This document shows, one piece after another, positions 6,643-11,850 of a stretch of DNA of 11,901 bases (the first letter of the stretch is position 1; each line of letters begins with the position of its first letter). The notes under the pieces were generated by a model. It saw only the letters and a program-made list of their open reading frames with translations. It was not told the DNA's origin and made no database searches. Position numbers and translations under genes: made by a program. Location of the stretch: positions 1 to 11,901 of the forward strand of contig NZ_JOGX01000109.1 of assembly GCF_000719555.1 (NCBI RefSeq), written 5' to 3'. The DNA comes from Streptomyces sp. NRRL F-5727. Its GTDB lineage: Bacteria > Actinomycetota > Actinomycetes > Streptomycetales > Streptomycetaceae.

Positions 6643-7212
6643 TCACGCCGCCGAGAAGAGGTGCGGCAGGCTGCGGTGCCGGCCGAGGGCGTCGAGCAGC
6701 TCGGCCGGGTCGGACGCGACGACGATGTTGTCCAGATACGGCTTGCGGACGAAGCCCTCGTCGACGGCGTGCCGGACATAGGCCAGCAGGGGCTGGAAGT
6801 AGCCGTCGACGTCGAGCAGTCCGCAGGGCTTGCCGTGCAGGCCCAGCTGCGCCCAGGTGAGCACCTCGAAGAGCTCGTCGACGGTGCCGAAGCCGCCGGG
6901 CAGGGCGACGAAGGCGTCCCCGAGCTCGATCATCCTGGCCTTGCGCGCGTGCATGCCGGAGACGACGTCGAGCCGGGTGAGGCCGGGGTGGGCGACCTCG
7001 TGGGCCACCAGGTGTTCCGGTATGACGCCGATGACGGGGGCGCCGCCCTCCAGGGCGGCGTCGGCCAGCGCGCCCATGAGGCCGCCGCCGGCGCCGCCGT
7101 AGACCAGCCCCAGGCCGAGGGAGGCGATCCGCCTGCCGAAGTCCGCGGCGGATTCGACATAGGAGGGCCGATGTCCGGACGAGGCACCGCAGTACACCGT
7201 GATGTGACGCAC
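6643..7212 (-). CDS. LOG-family nucleotide 5'-monophosphate phosphoribohydrolase
   Basis: A 189-residue member of the LOG/lysine-decarboxylase-like Rossmann family. It has the hallmark PGGFGTVDE (105-113, catalytic E113), the nucleotide loop GGAGGGLMG (39-47) and R90-K91 before the substrate pocket. LOG enzymes cleave AMP, or cytokinin nucleotides, to free base and ribose 5-phosphate. I chose GTG 7212 because it has AGGA six bases upstream and gives the usual LOG N-terminus (ITVYCGASSG) and length. An earlier in-frame ATG at 7413 would add 67 unlike residues across the regulatory region. As the first gene of the nucleoside-type operon, it would supply adenine to the phosphoribosyltransferase and return ribose 5-phosphate. 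Cytokinin activation is an alternative, but no prenyltransferase is present here. Confidence 0.9.
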   Translation of the reverse strand: MRHITVYCGASSGHRPSYVESAADFGRRIASLGLGLVYGGAGGGLMGALADAALEGGAPVIGVIPEHLVAHEVAHPGLTRLDVVSGMHARKARMIELGDAFVALPGGFGTVDELFEVLTWAQLGLHGKPCGLLDVDGYFQPLLAYVRHAVDEGFVRKPYLDNIVVASDPAELLDALGRHRSLPHLFSAA

Positions 7213-7219
7213 GAGGAAT

Positions 7220-7240
7220 CCTGTTCTGACGTAGTACAGG
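7220..7240 (-). promoter_or_regulatory. Inverted repeat overlapping the LOG ribosome site
   Basis: CCTGT (7220-7224) and ACAGG (7236-7240) are perfect 5-bp arms around an 11-base loop. On the leftward transcript the 3' arm includes AGG of the AGGA ribosome site (7222-7219), so a hairpin could mask it. The short stem may be chance. Confidence 0.3.
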
Positions 7241-7255
7241 TGGAACGGAATCGGA

Positions 7256-7279
7256 TTTCGGACAGAGAGGCGTCCGAAA
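7256..7279 (-). repeat. Perfect 8-bp inverted repeat in the LOG leader
   Basis: TTTCGGAC (7256-7263) and GTCCGAAA (7272-7279) are exact reverse complements separated by eight bases. The repeat lies 44-67 bases upstream of the LOG start codon and can form a hairpin in the leader RNA or serve as a two-fold symmetric protein site. Confidence 0.6.
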
Positions 7280-7286
7280 CGTCGCG

Positions 7287-7320
7287 AAAAAACGGCGACA
7301 ATCTTTATCCGGGGCCGCCG
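7287..7320 (-). terminator. Terminator-like hairpin plus U6 in the LOG leader (possible attenuator)
   Basis: On the minus strand CGGCGGC (7320-7314) can pair with GTCGCCG (7299-7293): seven pairs including one G-U, with a 14-base loop. Six Ts (7292-7287) follow directly. The arm at 7299-7295 can instead pair with GCGAC (7285-7281). The two structures exclude each other, as in transcription attenuators. No known riboswitch class was recognised. Confidence 0.35.
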
Positions 7321-7365
7321 GAAATGCTGCGGCGAGGAATGGAACCGGACACTCGGCGATGGATT

Positions 7366-7384
7366 CCGGCCGATCGGGGGCCGG
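7366..7384. repeat. Perfect 6-bp inverted repeat in the LOG leader
   Basis: CCGGCC (7366-7371) and GGCCGG (7379-7384) flank a seven-base loop. It lies in the presumed leftward leader. Its role is unknown. Confidence 0.45.
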
Positions 7385-7409
7385 TTTCCGCAGGGTCCGT
7401 GAGGCTCAG

Positions 7410-7421
7410 TCATACGTACGA
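7410..7421. promoter_or_regulatory. Candidate operator, near-palindrome copy 1
   Basis: TCATACGTACGA differs from the perfect palindrome TCATACGTATGA at one base. It lies just downstream of the candidate leftward -10 box, over the expected transcription start, which is a classic position for a repressor. Confidence 0.45.
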
Positions 7422-7430
7422 GCAGGTGGG

Positions 7431-7461
7431 ACTGTAGCGCACATCCGTAACCCTCTGTCCA
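7431..7461 (-). promoter_or_regulatory. Candidate leftward promoter for the LOG operon
   Basis: On the minus strand TGGACA (7461-7456) and TACAGT (7436-7431) resemble -35 and -10 boxes. The 19-base spacing is rather long. Transcription would start near 7424, leaving a leader of about 210 bases before the LOG start codon. Confidence 0.4.
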
Positions 7462-7476
7462 GTACGGATCCGCTCC

Positions 7477-7505
7477 TTGTCACGAGTCATGCGTATGACT
7501 ACTGT
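7477..7505 (+). promoter_or_regulatory. Candidate rightward promoter for the membrane-protein operon
   Basis: TTGTCA (7477-7482) and TACTGT (7500-7505) are separated by exactly 17 bases, a good match to vegetative-type promoters. Transcription would start near 7512, about 90 bases before the GTG at 7601. The spacer contains the second near-palindrome. Confidence 0.55.
7487..7498. promoter_or_regulatory. Candidate operator, near-palindrome copy 2
   Basis: TCATGCGTATGA also differs from TCATACGTATGA at one base and matches copy 1 at 10 of 12 positions. It sits between the -35 and -10 boxes of the candidate rightward promoter. The symmetry extends one base further on each side (GTCAT...ATGAC, 7486-7499). 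Confidence 0.45.
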
Positions 7506-7520
7506 GGCGCCCGCCTGCCC

Positions 7521-7537
7521 CGGAGCATGTCGCTCCG
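7521..7537 (+). repeat. Inverted repeat in the leader of the rightward operon
   Basis: CGGAGC (7521-7526) and GCTCCG (7532-7537) are perfect arms around a five-base loop, about 10 bases after the predicted transcription start. It may be a stabilising leader hairpin. Confidence 0.4.
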
Positions 7538-7600
7538 AGGGCATCTCGCACTGCGCTACGTGAGTTCGACCATTCGTCTGTTCCGACGGGAAGGTTCCAC

Positions 7601-8743
7601 GTGAGTCAGTCTGTCCAACTTCTTGTCGACGCCCTCCTGGTGATCGGCTTCGGGGTCCAGCATTCCGGACTCGCCACGTTACGGGTCAAACGCGCCGTCA
7701 AAGCGAAGACCGGAATAGAACCCCTGGCCTGGCGTTCTGTCGAATCCCTGGCCAACGTCGTCTACATCCTGGCCGCCGCGGCCCTCTGGCAGAGCACGGA
7801 CACGGTGGTCTGGGAGCTCTCGGGCGCCGCCATGGTGATCATGTACGCGCTCGCCGTGGCGTCCTGGCTCTGGTACTGGCAGCTGCACCTCTTCGAGTAC
7901 GACTGCGGCCTGGCCTTCGGCTCGACGACCCTCGTCTCCGAGGCGGCCAAGGCCGGCCGGCCGAAGATCACCAACTGGAAGGTCGGCAGCCGCCGCTGGA
8001 TCCGGTTCCCCGTGCACACCGCGTTCTTCGGCATGTTCTTCCTGCTGCCCACGATGACCGCCGACCTGCTCGTCCTGGCCGTCGTCGCCAACGTCTACAA
8101 CGTGATCGGCAGCATCCTCTACGACAAGCGCCTCATCGCCACCGCGGGCGAGCCCTATCTGCGCTACCTCCATGTGACCGGCCTGATCTTCCCGCCCGTC
8201 TACCGCGCCCCGAAGGGCGCGGGCGACCTTCCCATGCCCGCCCCCGCGCACTGGCGCCGGCCCTCGATGCACCTGCCCGGACTGGTCGTCGGCCTCGGGC
8301 TCGGCGTCCTCTACCACCTCCTGATCGGCCCGACGGCCGTCACCCCGATGGACATGCTCAAGGCGGGCGGCGCGGGTCTGCTCGGCGCCGTCGTCACCGG
8401 CCTGCTGCTCGGCGCGGTCCTGAAGCCCAGGGCCGCCGACTGGGCCCAGCAGCAGACCGACCTCTCCACCACGGTCGCCCTCAACGCCGCGACGGGCGTG
8501 GTGACCTGGGCGACGATCGGCTGGGTCCAGACGGGCCAGGCACCGTCCTTCGCCGCCTTCCTGCCGCTGTGGTTCATCGTCCAGTACCTCGGCCACGTCT
8601 TCGCCTTCCTCGCCGGGCGCCGCAAGTGGACGGCCGCGCTCGCCGGCGAGGGCTCCGCCGAAGCGGCCGCACCGGCCGCCGCGCCGGAGAAGCCCCGGAT
8701 CGGCGTCACCGCGCGGACGAACACCGCGGGGGGCGTCAGTTGA
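7601..8743 (+). CDS. NnrU/ICMT-like polytopic membrane protein, possible methyltransferase
   Basis: A 380-residue membrane protein beginning at GTG 7601, with GGGAAGG upstream. The N-terminus has GFGVQHSGLA (16-25), like the QHS segment of NnrU and MddA (methanethiol S-methyltransferase)-type proteins. GEPYLRYLHVTGLIFP (183-198) resembles the C-terminal signature of isoprenylcysteine carboxyl methyltransferase-type enzymes. About four helices make this core (roughly 5-22, 50-65, 74-95, 136-175). Two to four more helices (about 226-243, 255-275, 295-310, 318-338) and a 40-residue polar Ala-rich tail follow and are not part of the minimal fold. Codon 27 is TTA, and the first 50 codons are AT-richer than the rest. 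It heads a four-gene operon. Small-molecule methylation at the membrane is plausible but unproven; a reductase or carrier role is possible. Confidence 0.75.
   Translation: MSQSVQLLVDALLVIGFGVQHSGLATLRVKRAVKAKTGIEPLAWRSVESLANVVYILAAAALWQSTDTVVWELSGAAMVIMYALAVASWLWYWQLHLFEYDCGLAFGSTTLVSEAAKAGRPKITNWKVGSRRWIRFPVHTAFFGMFFLLPTMTADLLVLAVVANVYNVIGSILYDKRLIATAGEPYLRYLHVTGLIFPPVYRAPKGAGDLPMPAPAHWRRPSMHLPGLVVGLGLGVLYHLLIGPTAVTPMDMLKAGGAGLLGAVVTGLLLGAVLKPRAADWAQQQTDLSTTVALNAATGVVTWATIGWVQTGQAPSFAAFLPLWFIVQYLGHVFAFLAGRRKWTAALAGEGSAEAAAPAAAPEKPRIGVTARTNTAGGVS
7679..7681 (+). promoter_or_regulatory. TTA (bldA-dependent) leucine codon in the membrane protein gene
   Basis: In-frame TTA at codon 27 (7601 plus 78), encoding L27 in GLATLRVK. 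An early TTA in the first gene would place the whole coupled operon under bldA influence. I found no other TTA in the four genes. Confidence 0.9.
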
Positions 8744-10116
8744 CCGGCACCCTCGTCTCCCCCGGGCAGCTGCCCCAGGAACGGACCCGGAGCCTGGACA
8801 TCCCGCTCCGCCGTCCCACGGGCCAGCACCCGTACTGGCACCGGGACGAACCCGTCCTGGCCGTCGCCCGCGTCGACCCCGGGTACGGCGGCCTGAAGGA
8901 CGCCTTCCCGGCCGGCTGGAGCCACCTCGTCCGCGCCAAGTCCCTCCTCGACGGCGTCGCCGCCCTGGACGTGCCCGCCCTCGACGCCACGGACGGGGGC
9001 CGCGAGCAGAGCGCGTCCCTCGTCCGGGCTGCGGCCGGGGAGCTCCGCGCCTTCGCGGCCACCGAGGGCGCACCCGGCACCGAGGCGGCCGTCCTGCACG
9101 CGCGGGAGGCCGCGCGGCGCCTGGACGCCTACGCCCGCACCGGCACCTGGGAACCGGGCGTCGTCCGCGAACCCGAGCCCCGCGCGCCCTGGCTGTACTG
9201 CGGCCCGCTGGCGAGCTGGGCCATGCGCGGCGCCGCCCGCTCCATCGCGCTCCTGGTGGCGGTGCCGCCCGCCGAGGACCTCCAGGCCGAGGTGGACGTC
9301 GTCACCCTCCACACGGACCGGGTCGCCGAGCGGGTCGGCCGGGTCCTCGGCGGAGAGGTGCGCCCCGCCCAGCCCGTCCAGCCGGCGATGCACGTCATGG
9401 ACCTGCTGCTCGGCGGCGGCGAATCGGCCCTCGGGCACAAGAACTTCGCCCACTTCTTCCCGCTGGAGGCGGAGGGGGCGCAGGTCCCGGGGCGCGAGTT
9501 CACGGTGGTCTTCGCCAACATCCACCGGGCCCGGCTCCGGCACTGCTCCCTGCGGCTCTTCGAGGAGATCCAGGGGCGCGAGGCCGAGACCCGTCCGGAC
9601 GGCCTCCTGCGCGCCTCGCTGCGCTGGTTCCGCGGACACGACCTGGCGCACTTCTGGCGGCGGACGACGGTGACCGGCGAGGGCACGCCCGCCGAGGGGC
9701 TCACGCCCTTCGAGCGCATGTCGCTGGAGGAGGCGTACGCGGACGTCCTCGGACTGCTCTCCGCCCTGCTGTTCGTCTCCGACCTGCACCTCTCGGAGGC
9801 GTACCGGGCCGAGATGTACCGCTACCTGTCCCGCCGGCACCACCACTTCGCCGACACCGCCGCGGCCGTCCTCACGGCGGGCTGGCTGCGCCGGCACGGC
9901 GTGCCGCTGGAGCCGGAGGCGGGCGTCCGCTGGCTCCAGGAGGGGCTGCCCGCCCTGGAGGAGCTGGCCCGGGTGCTGCACCGCACGCTCTGGGAGGGCG
10001 ACGGCTCGGCGCTGCCGGCGCTGCGGTCCGCCCTCGCCTCCGGAGGCGCGTACCAGCACCACCGCGCCGACGCCTTCCGTCTGCTGCCCACCGACCTCTC
10101 GTACACCTTCGGCTGA
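8740..10116 (+). CDS. Unrecognised soluble protein with HDxxH...ExxxD arrangement
   Basis: A 458-residue protein of unknown family. I place the start at TTG 8740, which overlaps the stop of the membrane gene as TTGA and has a G-run about six bases upstream. Longer in-frame starts would read far into the previous gene in a shadow frame. There is no signal peptide or membrane segment. The notable feature is GHDLAHF (299-305) followed by LEEAYADVLGLL (329-340). H300, H304 and E331 with D335 sit as in zinc peptidases of the HExxH...ExxxD (gluzincin) type, except that Asp replaces the catalytic Glu. Other conserved-looking spots are GHKNFAHFFP (232-241) and several histidines (H191, H218, H233, H238). 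It may be a metal-binding enzyme or a non-peptidase relative. The operon suggests a biosynthetic role with the SDR and the oxygenase. No product is assigned. Confidence 0.85.
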   Translation: MTGTLVSPGQLPQERTRSLDIPLRRPTGQHPYWHRDEPVLAVARVDPGYGGLKDAFPAGWSHLVRAKSLLDGVAALDVPALDATDGGREQSASLVRAAAGELRAFAATEGAPGTEAAVLHAREAARRLDAYARTGTWEPGVVREPEPRAPWLYCGPLASWAMRGAARSIALLVAVPPAEDLQAEVDVVTLHTDRVAERVGRVLGGEVRPAQPVQPAMHVMDLLLGGGESALGHKNFAHFFPLEAEGAQVPGREFTVVFANIHRARLRHCSLRLFEEIQGREAETRPDGLLRASLRWFRGHDLAHFWRRTTVTGEGTPAEGLTPFERMSLEEAYADVLGLLSALLFVSDLHLSEAYRAEMYRYLSRRHHHFADTAAAVLTAGWLRRHGVPLEPEAGVRWLQEGLPALEELARVLHRTLWEGDGSALPALRSALASGGAYQHHRADAFRLLPTDLSYTFG

Positions 10117-10124
10117 AAGACACC

Positions 10125-10868
10125 ATGAAACAGCGCACTGTCATCATCTCCGGCGCCTCGTCCGGCATCGGCCTCGCCACGGCGCGCCGGTTCGCCGCCG
10201 CCGGAGACCGCGTGGTCAACCTCGATCTGGCCGCTCCCGCCGAGGCGGACGCCGTCGGCGAGTGGATCAAGGCCGACGTCACCGACTGGACCGGACTGCG
10301 GGGCGTCGTCGACGGGATCCGCGCGTCGCACGGCTCCATCGACGTCGTCGTCGCCAACGCCGGTATCAGCACCCGCCGTTCCTTCACCGACATGACGGAG
10401 GACGAGGTCCGGGCCCTGCTCGACATCAACCTCATCGGCGTCATCGCGCTGTGGCAGGCCGCGGCCCGCCACATGATCGAGGCGAAGAGCGGCGTCCTGC
10501 TCGCCACGGCCTCCACCAACGCCTCGGCGGGCTACCCCTACTACGCCGACTACAACGCCTCCAAGGCCGCGGTGCTCGCGCTCGCCCGCACGGTCGCCCT
10601 GGAGCTGGCCCCCCACGTCCGCACCGCCTGTGTGAGCCCCGGCTACGTGATGACGCCCATGCAGCGGGCCGAGTACACGGACGAGATGTTCGCCGAGGTC
10701 AACGCGAAGATCCCGGCCGGCCGGCACGCCGACCCCGCGGAGGTCGCCGAAGCGTTCCACTACCTCGCCTCCGACGGCGCCCGGTTCCTCACCGGTCAGC
10801 AACTCGTCCTGGACGGCGGCGAACTCGCCGGCGGCACGGCCTCGGCCCACGGCACCGTCTTCAACTGA
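10125..10868 (+). CDS. Short-chain dehydrogenase/reductase (NAD-type)
   Basis: A 247-residue classical SDR. The dinucleotide motif is SGASSGIG (9-16). The acidic D34 ending the second strand (VVNLDL) favours NAD(H) over NADP(H). NAGIS is at 78-82, N101 is in DINLIG, and the catalytic S130 and Y143-K147 (YNASK) are present, followed by SPGYVMTPM (171-179). The enzyme should oxidise an alcohol or reduce a ketone in the cytoplasm. It starts eight bases after the stop of the HDxxH protein gene, with a weak GAAAGA ribosome site and ATG 10125, so it is surely in the same operon. Its likely substrate is shared with the following 2-oxoglutarate oxygenase: hydroxylation then oxidation, or the reverse. 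The real substrate is unknown. Confidence 0.92.
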   Translation: MKQRTVIISGASSGIGLATARRFAAAGDRVVNLDLAAPAEADAVGEWIKADVTDWTGLRGVVDGIRASHGSIDVVVANAGISTRRSFTDMTEDEVRALLDINLIGVIALWQAAARHMIEAKSGVLLATASTNASAGYPYYADYNASKAAVLALARTVALELAPHVRTACVSPGYVMTPMQRAEYTDEMFAEVNAKIPAGRHADPAEVAEAFHYLASDGARFLTGQQLVLDGGELAGGTASAHGTVFN

Positions 10869-10883
10869 GGGGAGCACCCGACC

Positions 10884-11801
10884 ATGCAGCACGACCTCGT
10901 CCTGAGCCGCCACGGCAGCGGCTCCGGCACCCTGATCACCTCGGAGAACGGCCGGGCGCTGGACAGCCTGGACCGGGAGTGGCTCCTGGAGGAGCTGGCC
11001 CGGTCCGGCCACCTCGTCCTGCGCGGCTTCGCCCCGTCGATCGAGCAGTTCAACGCGCTGGTGACCACGGTCTGCACCCGCACCACCCTCGACCCCGCGC
11101 GGGAGTTCAGCGAGGGCACCACCGTCCAGAAGGTCGACCTCGGCACGGACGCCGTCGGGCTCCACACGGAGCACGGCACCAACCCGCTGACGCCGGACGT
11201 CACCTGGTTCTTCTGCGAGAGCGCGGCGCGGGCCGGCTCGCAGACCACGGTCTGCGACGGCTACGACGTGTGGGACCGGCTGGCCCCCGAGACCCGGGCG
11301 CTGTTCGAGCGGCAGGAGATCCTCTACTCCCGCAACATCGCCGAGCACGCGTGGCGCGCGCTGGCGTCGAGCCTGCTGAACGGCTCCAAGCCGGACGACG
11401 AGATCACCGTCGACGACCTGATCGGGCTGGCCGCGCTCTTCGGCGAGGACAAGCTCCACATCCGGGCCAACGACGACGGCTCCATCCACTACGTCTACAA
11501 GGTGGCGGCGGCCCATCCGACGCTCTTCGGCGAGCGCCTGGCCTTCGCCAACAGCATCCTCGGGCCCTCGTACCACTACGAGGCGCCCCGGATCGCCTTC
11601 GCGGACGACTCCGAGATCCCCCAGGAGGCGCTGGCCGACATCGAGAAGGTGACGGCGGAGCTGACCGAGAACATCGAGTGGCAGGACGGCGACGTCGCCA
11701 TCGTCGACAACACCCGTGTCATGCACGGGCGTCGGGCGATCGAGGACGCCGACCGGCGCAAGATCTTCGTCGCCCTGGGCTACGTGGACGACCGCCGCTG
11801 A
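10884..11801 (+). CDS. TauD/TfdA-family Fe(II)/2-oxoglutarate-dependent oxygenase
   Basis: A 305-residue oxygenase of the TauD/TfdA and clavaminate-synthase-like group. The iron facial triad is H94 and E96 in GLHTEHGTNP (an HxE variant of HxD) plus the distal H281 in DNTRVMHGRR. R292, eleven residues later, is placed to bind the 2-oxoglutarate carboxylate. GDVAIVDN (269-276) is the usual strand before the distal histidine. Such enzymes hydroxylate, desaturate or rearrange unactivated carbons and often act on amino acids or pathway intermediates in natural-product clusters. The start is ATG 10884, with GGGGAG about ten bases upstream, 15 bases after the SDR stop. It is the last gene before the strong terminator at 11807. 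The substrate cannot be told from sequence. Confidence 0.92.
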   Translation: MQHDLVLSRHGSGSGTLITSENGRALDSLDREWLLEELARSGHLVLRGFAPSIEQFNALVTTVCTRTTLDPAREFSEGTTVQKVDLGTDAVGLHTEHGTNPLTPDVTWFFCESAARAGSQTTVCDGYDVWDRLAPETRALFERQEILYSRNIAEHAWRALASSLLNGSKPDDEITVDDLIGLAALFGEDKLHIRANDDGSIHYVYKVAAAHPTLFGERLAFANSILGPSYHYEAPRIAFADDSEIPQEALADIEKVTAELTENIEWQDGDVAIVDNTRVMHGRRAIEDADRRKIFVALGYVDDRR

Positions 11802-11806
11802 CCGTG

Positions 11807-11844
11807 GGGCCGGGGGCCGTACCCCAGGGTGCGGCCCCCGGCCC
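11807..11844 (+). terminator. Strong terminator of the four-gene rightward operon
   Basis: Perfect 13-bp arms GGGCCGGGGGCCG (11807-11819) and CGGCCCCCGGCCC (11832-11844) begin five bases after the oxygenase stop codon. The 12-base loop can pair further at its base (T-G, A-T, C-G, C-G). No T-run follows, as is usual for high-GC actinomycete terminators. Confidence 0.85.
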
Positions 11845-11850
11845 GACGGC

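Larger units (their letters stand above)
7213..7600. promoter_or_regulatory. Divergent regulatory region between the two operons
   Basis: These 388 bases separate the leftward LOG operon from the rightward membrane-protein operon. They are visibly less GC-rich than the rest, with an A6 run at 7287-7292. They hold candidate promoters for both directions, two related near-palindromes and several inverted repeats, each listed separately. A small rightward open frame ending at 7604 has poor codon bias and is treated as non-coding. Confidence 0.75.

Noticed and set aside
6643..7212. Cytokinin biosynthesis as the purpose of the cluster
   Set aside because: LOG alone suggests it, but there is no isopentenyltransferase or cytochrome P450, and the epimerase-diphosphokinase-transferase set points to nucleoside assembly.
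7213..7413. Upstream extension of the LOG protein to an ATG at 7413
   Set aside because: The extra 67 residues are encoded by AT-richer regulatory DNA and match no LOG N-terminus. The GTG at 7212 has a ribosome site and gives the usual family length.
7359..7604. Small 81-codon rightward open frame ending in a 4-base overlap with the membrane protein gene
   Set aside because: Third codon positions lack the expected G/C bias, no good ribosome site precedes it, and it covers both candidate promoters and palindromes.
8569..8739. Earlier ATG start for the HDxxH protein
   Set aside because: It would add 57 Arg-rich residues read out of frame within the membrane protein gene. The TTG overlapping that gene's stop is the coupled start.
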